The notes beneath the pieces were generated by a model that had not been told where the DNA came from, searched no databases, and saw only the letters and a program-made list of their open reading frames with translations. Shown in pieces: positions 23,709 to 31,406 of a stretch of DNA of 64,000 bases (position 1 is its first letter; each line of letters starts with the position of its first letter). The DNA comes from Herbidospora cretacea. GTDB taxonomy: Bacteria > Actinomycetota > Actinomycetes > Streptosporangiales > Streptosporangiaceae. The stretch is taken from contig NZ_BBXG01000004.1 in assembly GCF_001570605.1 (NCBI RefSeq), positions 310,001-374,000 of the forward strand, written 5' to 3'. A program made the translations under genes and the position numbers.

Positions 23709-25553
23709 ATGCTCGATCTCGATCCGCCGTTCCGGCCTTTCCACCGCCACGACGGCTACCCGAGGCTGGAGGACCTGGGCCTCATCGGCGACGGCACGAC
23801 GGCGGCGCTGGTGGGCGCGGACGGGTCGATCCCCTGGCTGTGCCTGCCCCGTTTCGACAGCGAACCCCTCCTGTGCGGTCTGCTGGACCACGCCCGGGGC
23901 GGCCACTTCACGGTCACCGTCGACGACCTGCGTGAGGTCCGGCAGTACTACGAGCCGGACACGGCCGTGCTGGTGACCGAGCTGCGCGGCCCGGCCGGCC
24001 TGGTCCGGATCACCGACGCGCTGGCCCTGCGGGCGGGAGCCGACCTCAGCGACGACGCGGGCGGCGGGCGCTGCGAGCTGGTGCGCTCGGTGGCCGTGGT
24101 GGCCGGGACGGTGCGCCTGCGGGTGGAACTGGAGCCGCGTGGGGGCGGGCAGACCAGGGCGATGGCGAGCGGGCTGGAGGTGCGCTCCCTCCAGCGGCCG
24201 GAACTGCGGCTGCACCTGCGCTCCAGCCGTCCGCTGAACGGTTTGCGCACGGCGCACGACCTTAGGCAGGGCGACCGGCTCGACCTCGTGCTGTCCTGGG
24301 GCCACATCCACCGCCACCACCGGTTCGAACCCGAGGAGATGCTGCGGCAGACGGCCGAGGCGTGGCGGCGCTGGATGGCCCAGTGCGACTACCGGGGGCC
24401 GCAGGAGGCGCTGGTCCGGCGGTCGGTGATCACCCTGAAGCTGTGCGACGACTGGGGCGAGGGCTCGCTCGTCGCCGCGCCGACCTCCTCGCTGCCCGCG
24501 CCGATCGGCGGCGTCCGCAACTGGGACTACCGCTACACCTGGATCAGGGACGCCGCCTTCGCCGTGTTCGCGCTGCGCCGCGTCGGTTTCGAGGAGGAGG
24601 CCGACGCCTTCCTCGGATGGGTCCTCGACGCCTTCGAACAGAGCCGTCATCCGCTGATCATGTACACGCCGGGCGGTCGTCCCGTACCGGAGGAGATCCA
24701 GGACCCCGGCCTGGAGGGCTACCGGCGCTCCGCCCCCGTGCGGTGGGGCAACGGCGCCGCCGACCAGCGCCAGCACGACGTGTACGGCGAGGTGCTCGAC
24801 TGCGCCGACCAGTGGCTGACGCCCGGCCGCGACCTCCAGCCCGCCCTGTGGTCCCGGCTGACGGAGCTGGCCGAATCGGCCGCGCACCGCTGGCGGCAGC
24901 CGGACCAGGGCATCTGGGAGGTGCGCAGCGAGGGCCGGACCTTCACCTATTCGGCCGCGATGTGCCAGGTGGCCCTCGACCGGGCCGCGGCCATCGGCGG
25001 GCGGCTGGGCCTGTCCGGGCCGATCGCCGCCTGGCGCGCCACCGCCGGGAGACTGCGGGAGCACATCCTCGAACACTCCTGGGACGAGAGGGCCCGATGC
25101 CTGAGCGAGCACCTCGACGGCGGCGGCAGCCTGGACGCCAGCCTGCTCGCGCTGCCGCTGCGGAAGGTCGTGCCGGCCCGCCATCCGCGCATGGTGGCCA
25201 CCACCGAGGCGATCGCCGGGCGCCTGTCGGCCGGTGACGGCCTGCTCTACCGGTATCTGCACGACCACTCGCCCGACGGACTGCCCGGCGACGAGGGCGC
25301 GTTCCTGCTCTGCAGCTTCTGGCTGGTGGACAACCTGATCCTGCAGGGCCGCCTCGACCAGGCCGAGGACCTCTACGCGTCGTTGTGCGCCCGCGCCAGC
25401 CCGGTCGGCCTGCTGCCGGAGCAGATCGATCCTTCGACGGGCACGTTCATGGGCAACTTCCCGCAGGCCTTCAGCCACATCGGCGTCATCGCCAGCGGCG
25501 TCAACCTCGCGCGGGCGGCTCGTCCCAGTCGGCCAGGCGGGGCTCGACCGTGA
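23709..25553 (+). CDS. glycoside hydrolase family 15 (glucoamylase/trehalase-like)
   Basis: 614 residues. The N-terminal beta-sandwich (about 10-250: YPRLEDLGLIGDGTTAALVGADGSIPWLCLPRFDS) is followed by the (alpha/alpha)6 barrel. The substrate-binding motif RNWDYRYTWIRDAAF and the catalytic Glu motifs (around EEEADAFLGW and QHDVYGEVLD) are typical of bacterial GH15 enzymes. This family includes glucoamylases and acid trehalases; the sequence does not separate them. There is no signal peptide, so the enzyme is intracellular. The ATG follows GGAGGGAG. It overlaps the convergent GST gene by 53 nt. Confidence 0.88.
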   Translation: MLDLDPPFRPFHRHDGYPRLEDLGLIGDGTTAALVGADGSIPWLCLPRFDSEPLLCGLLDHARGGHFTVTVDDLREVRQYYEPDTAVLVTELRGPAGLVRITDALALRAGADLSDDAGGGRCELVRSVAVVAGTVRLRVELEPRGGGQTRAMASGLEVRSLQRPELRLHLRSSRPLNGLRTAHDLRQGDRLDLVLSWGHIHRHHRFEPEEMLRQTAEAWRRWMAQCDYRGPQEALVRRSVITLKLCDDWGEGSLVAAPTSSLPAPIGGVRNWDYRYTWIRDAAFAVFALRRVGFEEEADAFLGWVLDAFEQSRHPLIMYTPGGRPVPEEIQDPGLEGYRRSAPVRWGNGAADQRQHDVYGEVLDCADQWLTPGRDLQPALWSRLTELAESAAHRWRQPDQGIWEVRSEGRTFTYSAAMCQVALDRAAAIGGRLGLSGPIAAWRATAGRLREHILEHSWDERARCLSEHLDGGGSLDASLLALPLRKVVPARHPRMVATTEAIAGRLSAGDGLLYRYLHDHSPDGLPGDEGAFLLCSFWLVDNLILQGRLDQAEDLYASLCARASPVGLLPEQIDPSTGTFMGNFPQAFSHIGVIASGVNLARAARPSRPGGARP

Positions 25554-26466
25554 CGCGCGCCGGGCCGTCGCCGACGTAGGCGGGGCGGGTGGTCAGGCGG
25601 AAGGCGGCGAAGTCGGTGGTCTCGCGGAACGCCGGGATCCGGTACAGGTCGCGGGCGTAGGCCCACAGGTGCGGGTAGTCGGTCAGGCGCTCCTCGCCGA
25701 TCCCGGCCAGAGGGTTGGTGAGCAGGTCGTATCGGACCAGGGCGACGAAGAGCTGCACGTCCGACTCGGTGAGCCGGTCGCCGAACAGGTGGCGGGAGCC
25801 GGCGAGGCGGGCGTCGAGGCGGTCGAGCGCCTCGGTCACGCGGGCGCGGCGTTCCTCGTACTCCTCCTGGGTGGCGGCCCTGGCCACCTGGTGGCCGGCG
25901 GCGCTGACGTCGCGGGCGATCTCCTCGTCCAGGGCCTGGATCGCGGCGCGCAGGTCCTCCGGGTAGAGGTCGGCTCCGGCGGTGGCGAAGGCCGCGAACT
26001 GGGTGGCGAGGTCGAACGGGATCACCGGGAAGTCGTTGCTGACGACGCGGCCGGTGTGGCGGTCCCAGAGGGCCGGCACGGAGATGTGGCCGGGGTAGCC
26101 GGGCTCGGTGGCCTCGTAGGCCTCGGCGAGGAAGGTGAAGCCGTTGACCGGGTCGGGCCCCCAGTTCTCCCGGAACGCCCAGCCGCGCGAGTCGCGGGCG
26201 TCGTCGACGTAGGAGAGCGACACGACGTCCTGGAGCCCGGCCAGGTCGCGGATGATCGCCACCCGCTGCGCCCACGGGCAGACGTGGGCGAGGTACAGGT
26301 GGTAGCGGCCCGGCTCGGCCGGGTATCCGCTGGAGCCGTCGGCGGTGATCCGGTCCTGGAACGGGTAGACGGGGCGGTCGGTCCGCCGGTCGAGGCGGCC
26401 CGGTCCGTAGGGGCCGAAGGCGTCGACGTCGGCGGGGCTCGCGAAGGCGGGGGCGTGGGTGGTCAC
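25501..26466 (-). CDS. Xi-class glutathione transferase family (glutathionyl-hydroquinone reductase-like)
   Basis: 321 residues. HVCPWAQRVAII holds the CPWA/H catalytic Cys (C63), WAFRENWGPDPVNGFTFLAEAYEA and SVPALWDRHTGRVVSNDFPVI are conserved in the YqjG/ECM4 (Xi) class, and the C-terminal helical domain ends with the family's second signature DYPHLWAYARDLYRIPAF. These enzymes reduce glutathionyl- (in actinomycetes possibly mycothiyl-) hydroquinones. The thiol used here is unknown, since actinomycetes make mycothiol rather than glutathione. GTG start with GGAGGAG upstream. Confidence 0.87.
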   Translation of the reverse strand: MTTHAPAFASPADVDAFGPYGPGRLDRRTDRPVYPFQDRITADGSSGYPAEPGRYHLYLAHVCPWAQRVAIIRDLAGLQDVVSLSYVDDARDSRGWAFRENWGPDPVNGFTFLAEAYEATEPGYPGHISVPALWDRHTGRVVSNDFPVIPFDLATQFAAFATAGADLYPEDLRAAIQALDEEIARDVSAAGHQVARAATQEEYEERRARVTEALDRLDARLAGSRHLFGDRLTESDVQLFVALVRYDLLTNPLAGIGEERLTDYPHLWAYARDLYRIPAFRETTDFAAFRLTTRPAYVGDGPARVTVEPRLADWDEPPARG

Positions 26467-26480
26467 GGCATCTCCTCCAA

Positions 26481-26502
26481 TTCCTAAGTAAAAAGGTAGG
26501 AA
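26481..26502. promoter_or_regulatory. AT-rich inverted repeat at the GST/phosphoesterase divergent promoter
   Basis: TTCCTA (26481-26486) and TAGGAA (26497-26502) flank a 10-nt AT-rich spacer that includes AGTAAAAAGG. In this GC-rich genome such a patch stands out and probably contains the promoter and an operator for the GST gene. No regulator gene is adjacent. Confidence 0.5.
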
Positions 26503-26553
26503 ATATAGGGATAGATGTCAACGATCAGCCCGCGTCGAGCCCATCATGGGACG

Positions 26554-27036
26554 ATGAGGATCGTCGTCCTGTCCGACACGCACGCCCCGCGCTTCTGGAA
26601 GGCGTGCCCGCCCCGGGTGGCCGAGCACCTGCGCGGAGCCGACGCGATCCTGCACGCCGGTGACGTCTGCGCCGGCTGGGTGATCGACGAGCTGGCCGCC
26701 TTCGCGCCCGTCCACGTCGTCAAGGGCAACAACGACGGCCCCGACGTCGAGGCCCCCGAGACGCTGGAGCTGACGCTCGGCGGTCTGCGGGTGGCCATGA
26801 TCCACGACAGCGGCCCGGCCAAAGGGCGGATCGCCCGGATGAAGGCCCGGTTCCCGGACGCCGATCTGGTCGTGTACGGCCACTCGCACATCCCCCTCGA
26901 CGACAGCGGAGACGGGCTGCGCATCTTCAATCCGGGCTCGCCCACCGACAAGCGCCGCCAGCCCCACGGCACGCTGGGGGTCCTGCGCGTCGAGGACGGC
27001 GTGCTCGTGGCGGCGGAGATCGTCCCCGTCACGTGA
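26554..27036 (+). CDS. YfcE/MJ0936-type metallophosphoesterase
   Basis: 160 residues, all five metal-site motifs visible: SDTH (D8, H10), HAGD, KGNND, MIHDSG and YGHSH. This is a small calcineurin-like phosphodiesterase of the YfcE/MJ0936 group, which typically uses two divalent metals to cleave phosphodiesters; the physiological substrate is unknown. The ATG at 26554 begins the first beta strand (MRIVVLSDTH); CATCAT six bases upstream may be a leaderless -10. Confidence 0.9.
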   Translation: MRIVVLSDTHAPRFWKACPPRVAEHLRGADAILHAGDVCAGWVIDELAAFAPVHVVKGNNDGPDVEAPETLELTLGGLRVAMIHDSGPAKGRIARMKARFPDADLVVYGHSHIPLDDSGDGLRIFNPGSPTDKRRQPHGTLGVLRVEDGVLVAAEIVPVT

Positions 27037-27060
27037 GCCCACGAGCACGCCGCGCCGGTC

Positions 27061-27735
27061 CTATCGGCGGGCCGGGGTGCGGCTCCCCGAAGCGGCGGGC
27101 AGGCAGGCGCGCACGCCTCCCTCGGCGCCACGGGTGAAGAAGGCGACCCGCTGTTCGGCGGACCCGTGGTCGCTGACGTCGGTCCACGGGGTGCGGTCGC
27201 CCATGCGGCGCAGGGCGGCGCGGAGCTCGGCCACGTCTCCCTCCTCGAAGGTGAGCGTCTTCTGGGCCGCCGCGCCGAACAGGGCCGCGCCGGCCAGGCA
27301 GTCGGCCTGCAACTCCTGGTGGCGGGGCACCAGGGCGCGGTTGATCCTGGCCTGGACGGCGTGCCCCCACTCGTGGGCGATGACGAGGTAGACCCAGGCG
27401 TCACCGGAGCGGTACCCGGCGGCCATGAGGTCGAAGTCCCAGGCGATGAAGTCGCCGGGCACGCAGTAGAAGGCGTTGCCGAAACCGGTACGGCTGCCGC
27501 CGCAGGCGGGCGGCTGCCGCACGCCCCGCCGGAAGGAGCCGAAGACCTGGGGCGGCCGGTAGGCGCCGGTGAAGAAGGTGTTCCAGTTACGGGCCCAGAA
27601 GGAATTCGTCACGTTGGTCGCGGTGGACAGGTCGGTGTTGATGTCGTCCGGTCTGCTCGGCGCCGCCTCCGCCGGAGCGGCGCCGAGCAGGACCGACGCG
27701 AGGACTGCGGCGAGTGCCGCCGATCGCATGCGCAT
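27061..27735 (-). CDS. secreted neutral zinc metallopeptidase (YpfJ family)
   Basis: 224 residues. A signal peptide (MRMRSAALAAVLASVLLGAAPAEA) directs export. The zincin site is HEWGH (H121, E122, H125) in YLVIAHEWGHAVQARIN, with the downstream HQELQADCLAGA segment providing the third-ligand helix, as in the YpfJ/putative neutral zinc metallopeptidase family. GNAFYCVPGDFIAWD is another family block. The start is placed at 27735 because it opens the signal peptide; an ATG two codons later is equally possible. Biological substrate unknown. Confidence 0.88.
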   Translation of the reverse strand: MRMRSAALAAVLASVLLGAAPAEAAPSRPDDINTDLSTATNVTNSFWARNWNTFFTGAYRPPQVFGSFRRGVRQPPACGGSRTGFGNAFYCVPGDFIAWDFDLMAAGYRSGDAWVYLVIAHEWGHAVQARINRALVPRHQELQADCLAGAALFGAAAQKTLTFEEGDVAELRAALRRMGDRTPWTDVSDHGSAEQRVAFFTRGAEGGVRACLPAASGSRTPARR

Positions 27736-27889
27736 GGGGATCCCGGAATTCGTGAGGGGATGGGCCTCCATTGAAACGATCACAGAAATGGCCGAGTGAG
27801 ACATATTTCACTCATTGCGCTAATAATGATTAATTCGCATGAATGGTTTCGCGCGCCAGTCGTTGAGCGCTGCCGAGCGCGCCGGGCCC

Positions 27890-27895
27890 TAGCAT
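27890..27895 (+). promoter_or_regulatory. -10 box for leaderless lexA-like gene
   Basis: TAGCAT ends 7 nt before the GTG at 27903. No Shine-Dalgarno is present. The -35 region is not near consensus. No GAAC-N4-GTTC SOS box is visible between 27736 and 27902. Confidence 0.5.
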
Positions 27896-27902
27896 GTGGC
27901 GG

Positions 27903-28562
27903 GTGACCGCCTACGACGACGCCGACCTGTTCGACCACCTCGATGCCGCGGCGCTGTCGCCGCGTCAACAGCGGATCCTGGTCACGATCCGCGACTGGGT
28001 GGTCAGGCACGGCTACGCGCCCAGCACCCGCGAGATCGGCGACGCGGTCGGGCTGCGGTCGTCCTCGTCGGTGTCCAGGCACCTGAAGGCCCTGGAGGAG
28101 CAGGGCTTCCTGCGCCGGGGCGGCGCGATGACCCGGCCGATCGACGTGCGGCTGTTCCTGCGCGGGGCCGAGCCGCGACCGGCCGCCGAGCTGGTGAGCG
28201 TGCCCATGGTGGGCGACATCGCGGCGGGCGTCCCGATCCCGGCCGAGCAGCACGTCGACGACATGCTGACCCTGCCGCGCGACCTCACCGGCCGGGGGAC
28301 CGTGTTCGGCCTGCGGGTGCGGGGCGACTCGATGGTCGACGCGGCGATCTGCGACGGCGACATCGTCGTGGTCCGCCAGCAGCCCGAGGCCCACTCTGGG
28401 CAGATCGTCGCCGCGATGATCGACGGCGAGGCGACCGTGAAGGTGTTCCGCCGCCGCGACGGCCACGTCCTCCTCGAACCCCGCAACCCGGCGTTCGAGG
28501 TCATCGACGGCGACGAGGCCGTGGTCCTGGGCATCGTGGTGTCGGTCCTGCGCAACCTGTGA
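27903..28562 (+). CDS. lexA: LexA-type repressor/self-cleaving peptidase (possibly a paralogue)
   Basis: 219 residues from the GTG at 27903 (an ATG three codons upstream overlaps the likely -10). The LexA winged helix is at about 19-72 (SPRQQRILVTIRDWVVRHGYAPSTREIGDAVGL). The autocleavage site is Ala108-Gly109 (GDIAAGVPI), with catalytic Ser143 (RGDSMVDAAICDGD) and Lys180 (GEATVKVF), so self-cleavage on RecA* should be possible. The DNA-recognition segment RSSSSVSRHLKALEEQG differs from the TSSSVHHQL type I recall for housekeeping actinobacterial LexA, and no SOS box precedes the gene. It may therefore be a second LexA with its own targets. Confidence 0.85.
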   Translation: MTAYDDADLFDHLDAAALSPRQQRILVTIRDWVVRHGYAPSTREIGDAVGLRSSSSVSRHLKALEEQGFLRRGGAMTRPIDVRLFLRGAEPRPAAELVSVPMVGDIAAGVPIPAEQHVDDMLTLPRDLTGRGTVFGLRVRGDSMVDAAICDGDIVVVRQQPEAHSGQIVAAMIDGEATVKVFRRRDGHVLLEPRNPAFEVIDGDEAVVLGIVVSVLRNL

Positions 28563-28578
28563 GTTCACATATGTGAAC
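28563..28578. promoter_or_regulatory. 16-bp perfect palindrome, probable IclR operator
   Basis: GTTCACATATGTGAAC is fully self-complementary and begins on the base after the lexA-type stop codon. It abuts the -35 of the IclR-gene promoter, so IclR autoregulation is the simplest reading. Confidence 0.7.
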
Positions 28579-28581
28579 ACA

Positions 28582-28611
28582 TTGACAACATATGGAACCG
28601 GCTCGGACAAT
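28582..28611 (+). promoter_or_regulatory. promoter of IclR-FAH operon (leaderless)
   Basis: TTGACA (28582-28587) and GACAAT (28606-28611) are separated by 18 bp. The -10 ends 7 nt before the GTG at 28619, so the transcript should start at that GTG. This argues against the upstream ATGs at 28592 and 28610, which lie inside the promoter. Confidence 0.65.
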
Positions 28612-28618
28612 GGGGCGC

Positions 28619-29398
28619 GTGTCTCCCCAGGCCGAACCCGCCCTCGTCAAGTCGGCCGACCGCACCCTCGCCATCCTCGACCTGCTGACCGACCACCGCG
28701 ACGGCCTGACCCTGACGGAGATCCAGCGCCGCCTGGAGATCCCCAAGAGCAGCACCTACACGCTGCTCGTGACGATGGCCGCCCGGGGGTTCCTGGAACA
28801 GGACGCCGAGACGCGCCGGTTCCGCGTCGGCATCCGGCTGTGGCAGGCCGGGCAGAGCTACGTCGCCGTCGCCGACCTGGAGAAGGTCGCCCTCCCCTAC
28901 ATGGAGGCGCTGCGCGACGCCCTCAACGAGACCGTGCAGCTGGCCACCCTCGACGGCGTCGACAACGTCTACATCGCCAAGGTCGACGCCGACCACCAGC
29001 TCCGGCTGGCCTCGCGGGTGGGCGCCCGGCTCCCGGCGTACGCGACCGGGGTGGGGAAGGCGCTGCTCAGCCAGCTGTCCGACGAGGAGATCACCGAACG
29101 GTTCGCCGGGGTGGAGTTCACCGCCTTCACGCCCCACACGATCACCTCGCTGCCCGCGCTGCTGACCGCCGTCCGGGAGGTCCGGGCGAACGGCTACGCC
29201 GTCGACAGCTCCGAATACACCCCCGGAGTGTTCTGCATCGCCGCGCCCTTCAGCGGTCACCGCGGGGGAGGCCGGGCCGCCGTCGGCGTCGCGGTCCCCG
29301 AGGTGCGCGGGACACCCGAGGTCCTCTCCAGCATCATCGACAGCGTCCGGTCGACCGTCCACCAGCTCGCGCTGCGGATGGGCCGGCAGGACGCGTAA
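28619..29398 (+). CDS. IclR-family transcriptional regulator
   Basis: 259 residues. N-terminal winged helix-turn-helix (SADRTLAILDLLTDHRDGLTLTEIQRRLEIPKSSTYTLLVTMAARGFL) and a C-terminal IclR effector domain (LEKVALPYMEALRDALNETVQLATLDG, then ASRVGARLPAYATGVGKALLS). The start is set to GTG 28619 by the promoter geometry; ATG 28592 is the alternative. The fumarylacetoacetase-family gene follows after 12 bp, so the regulator and enzyme form one operon, probably induced by an aromatic or sugar-acid breakdown product. It is read through from the lexA-type gene with no terminator. Confidence 0.9.
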   Translation: MSPQAEPALVKSADRTLAILDLLTDHRDGLTLTEIQRRLEIPKSSTYTLLVTMAARGFLEQDAETRRFRVGIRLWQAGQSYVAVADLEKVALPYMEALRDALNETVQLATLDGVDNVYIAKVDADHQLRLASRVGARLPAYATGVGKALLSQLSDEEITERFAGVEFTAFTPHTITSLPALLTAVREVRANGYAVDSSEYTPGVFCIAAPFSGHRGGGRAAVGVAVPEVRGTPEVLSSIIDSVRSTVHQLALRMGRQDA

Positions 29399-29410
29399 GG
29401 GAAAAGGAAC

Positions 29411-30256
29411 ATGGAACTCTTCCGCCACGGCCCCGCCGGGTCCGAGCGCCCCGCCGTCCGCCACGAGGGCCGCGACTACGACCTGACGCCGCTCACCGCC
29501 GACCTCGACGGCGACTTCTTCGCGGCCGAGGGCATCGAGCGCGTCGCCGCCGCGCTGGAGGCCGGGGAACTGCCCGAGATCGACACGGCCGGGCGGCGCA
29601 TCGGCTCGCCCGTCGCCCGGCCCCCGGCGGTGGTGTGCATCGGCATGAACTACGCCGCCCACGCGGCCGAGTCGGGCGCGGCCCCGCCGCCCTACCCGAT
29701 CGTGTTCCTCAAGCACCCCGGCTGCGTGATCGGCCCCGACGACGACGTGATCCTGCCGCCGAACTCGGTGAAGACCGACTGGGAGGTCGAGCTCGCGGTC
29801 GTCATGAAGCGCACCCCCCGCTACCTGAACGACCCCTCCGAGGCGCTCGACTACGTCGCCGGATACGCCCTGTCGAACGACCTGTCCGAGCGCGCCTTCC
29901 AGCTGGAGGAGTCGGGCGGCCAGTGGTCGAAGGGCAAGTGCGCCGAGACGTTCAACCCGCTCGGGCCGGTGCTGCGGCCCGCCTCGGAGATCGACCCGAC
30001 CAAGCTCCAGCTCCGGTCGTGGGTCAACGGCGAGGCGCGGCAGGACTCCAGCACCGCCGACATGGTCTTCTCCGTCGCGGAGATCATCCACCACCTGAGC
30101 CACTACATGCTCCTCATGCCGGGCGACGTGATCAGCACCGGCACCCCCGAGGGCGTGGCGCTGTCGGGCCGCTTCCCCTACCTGAAGGTCGGCGACGTCG
30201 TGACGATGGAGATCGAGGGTCTCGGCCGCCAGGAGCAGGTGATCGTGGCCTACTGA
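29411..30256 (+). CDS. fumarylacetoacetate hydrolase family protein
   Basis: 281 residues. The FAH fold core is complete: CIGMNYAAHAAESG, PIVFLKHPGCVIGPDDDVILP, TDWEVELAVVM with metal-ligand Glu residues, GYALSNDLSERAFQ, and LLMPGDVISTGTPEGVALSG. Members hydrolyse acylpyruvates, open 2-keto-3-deoxy sugar acids or act as ureidoglycolate lyase/2,4-diketo-sugar-acid hydrolases. GMNYAAHAAE and TGTPEGV favour the sugar-acid/acylpyruvate branch; the substrate cannot be fixed. GGGAAAAGGA precedes the ATG. Coupled to the IclR gene upstream. The stop overlaps the convergent hydrolase gene by 7 nt. Confidence 0.87.
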   Translation: MELFRHGPAGSERPAVRHEGRDYDLTPLTADLDGDFFAAEGIERVAAALEAGELPEIDTAGRRIGSPVARPPAVVCIGMNYAAHAAESGAAPPPYPIVFLKHPGCVIGPDDDVILPPNSVKTDWEVELAVVMKRTPRYLNDPSEALDYVAGYALSNDLSERAFQLEESGGQWSKGKCAETFNPLGPVLRPASEIDPTKLQLRSWVNGEARQDSSTADMVFSVAEIIHHLSHYMLLMPGDVISTGTPEGVALSGRFPYLKVGDVVTMEIEGLGRQEQVIVAY

Positions 30257-31395
30257 GGCCCGAAGGTCACCTCCGGGTGGCGCGGCGACGGCCCGTCCAG
30301 GAGGGGCTGTCGCCGCCCTCTCAGGTGCAGGTCGAAGAAGGCGGCCACGTAGGCGCGGGTCAGCTCCGCGCCACGGGCCGCCGGCAGCATGCCGGGCAGG
30401 GGGTCCAGGCCGATGGCGTCCGCCAGCAGCGGGATGTCGGTGAACGTCTGGTGTTCGGCCCCGGCGACCACGAGCCAGCGTCTCCAGCCGGTCAGCGCCT
30501 TCCAGTCGCGGTCCCACGAGTGGTCGGGGCCGCCCGGAACGTGCTCCGGCGTGCCGAGGAACAGGAAGGGCCGGGACAGGCCGCGCGCGGGGACGCGGGC
30601 GTGGGTGGTGCCGTCCAGGTCGATCCCGGCGCGGACGCGCGGGTCGGCGACCATGGCAGCGACGGCGGCGGCCCCGCCGATCGACTGGCCCGCCATCCCG
30701 GTCCGGCCGAGGTCGATCAGCCCGGGGTACGTCGCGGCCAGCCGGTCGAGGACGAAGGAGACGTCGGCCGCCCGGCCCTGGACCAGCCCGGCGCGGAACC
30801 CCGGGTCGTCGGAGAAGTCGCAGGCCAGGCACCCGGCGACCCGCCCGTCGGCCAGCGTCGTGGCGTGGCTCTCGTGGGTGTGGTCGATCGCGGCGACGGC
30901 GTAGCCCCGGCTGGCCAGGTCCTCGGCCAGGGACGTGAGGGTGCTCGCCGGTTTGGTGAAGCCGGGGGAGAGCACCACGAGCGGCAGCCCGCGCCCGGCG
31001 GGGCCGGCGTCCCTGACGGAATGGGTCCGCGTCCCGCTCAGCGTCTCCGCCCGGGTGACCGCCAGCCCCGATCCGGCCAGGAGCAGCTCGGCCTCCTCGG
31101 GCGACATGTAGGGCGCGGGCGGGCCGCCCCGCTTCTCGGCCGGATACCAGAGGGTGACCCTGAGCTCCCTGGCGCGCATGCTCTCGTCCCAGGGGTCGGG
31201 ACGGGAGGCGTCGGTCAGGTGCAGGACCGTGCTGCCGACCGGACGGCCGCCGGTCGGGGCCGGGAGGGTGACCGGACCGGCGGGCGCGGCCGAGGAGGCG
31301 GCGGCCCTGGGCGGTTCGGGCGCGGAGCAGGCGGTCAGGCCCGTGGTGACCAGGGTTGTGGCGGCCAGGATCGCGGCGGCCAGCAGTCGTCTCAT
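30250..31395 (-). CDS. lipoprotein alpha/beta hydrolase (PAF-acetylhydrolase/cutinase-like)
   Basis: 381 residues. A lipoprotein signal (MRRLLAAAILAATTLVTTGLTAC) anchors the enzyme outside the membrane, with a Pro/Ala/Ser linker after it. The hydrolase core has the oxyanion strand LPLVVLSPGFTKPA, nucleophile Ser in GMAGQSIGGAAAVA, acid in GIDLDGTTH and His in GAEHQTFTD. This pattern resembles the platelet-activating-factor acetylhydrolase and chlorophyllase/lipase families. It lies downstream of the S41-like gene (11-bp gap) and so may be the last gene of the ABC-exporter operon. Confidence 0.82.
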   Translation of the reverse strand: MRRLLAAAILAATTLVTTGLTACSAPEPPRAAASSAAPAGPVTLPAPTGGRPVGSTVLHLTDASRPDPWDESMRARELRVTLWYPAEKRGGPPAPYMSPEEAELLLAGSGLAVTRAETLSGTRTHSVRDAGPAGRGLPLVVLSPGFTKPASTLTSLAEDLASRGYAVAAIDHTHESHATTLADGRVAGCLACDFSDDPGFRAGLVQGRAADVSFVLDRLAATYPGLIDLGRTGMAGQSIGGAAAVAAMVADPRVRAGIDLDGTTHARVPARGLSRPFLFLGTPEHVPGGPDHSWDRDWKALTGWRRWLVVAGAEHQTFTDIPLLADAIGLDPLPGMLPAARGAELTRAYVAAFFDLHLRGRRQPLLDGPSPRHPEVTFGPQ

Positions 31396-31406
31396 CGGGG
31401 GTCCGT

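Noticed and set aside
27736-27902. SOS box upstream of the LexA-type gene
   Set aside because: I looked for GAAC-N4-GTTC or related forms and found none; the GTTCACATATGTGAAC palindrome after the gene has the half-sites in the opposite order and fits IclR better.
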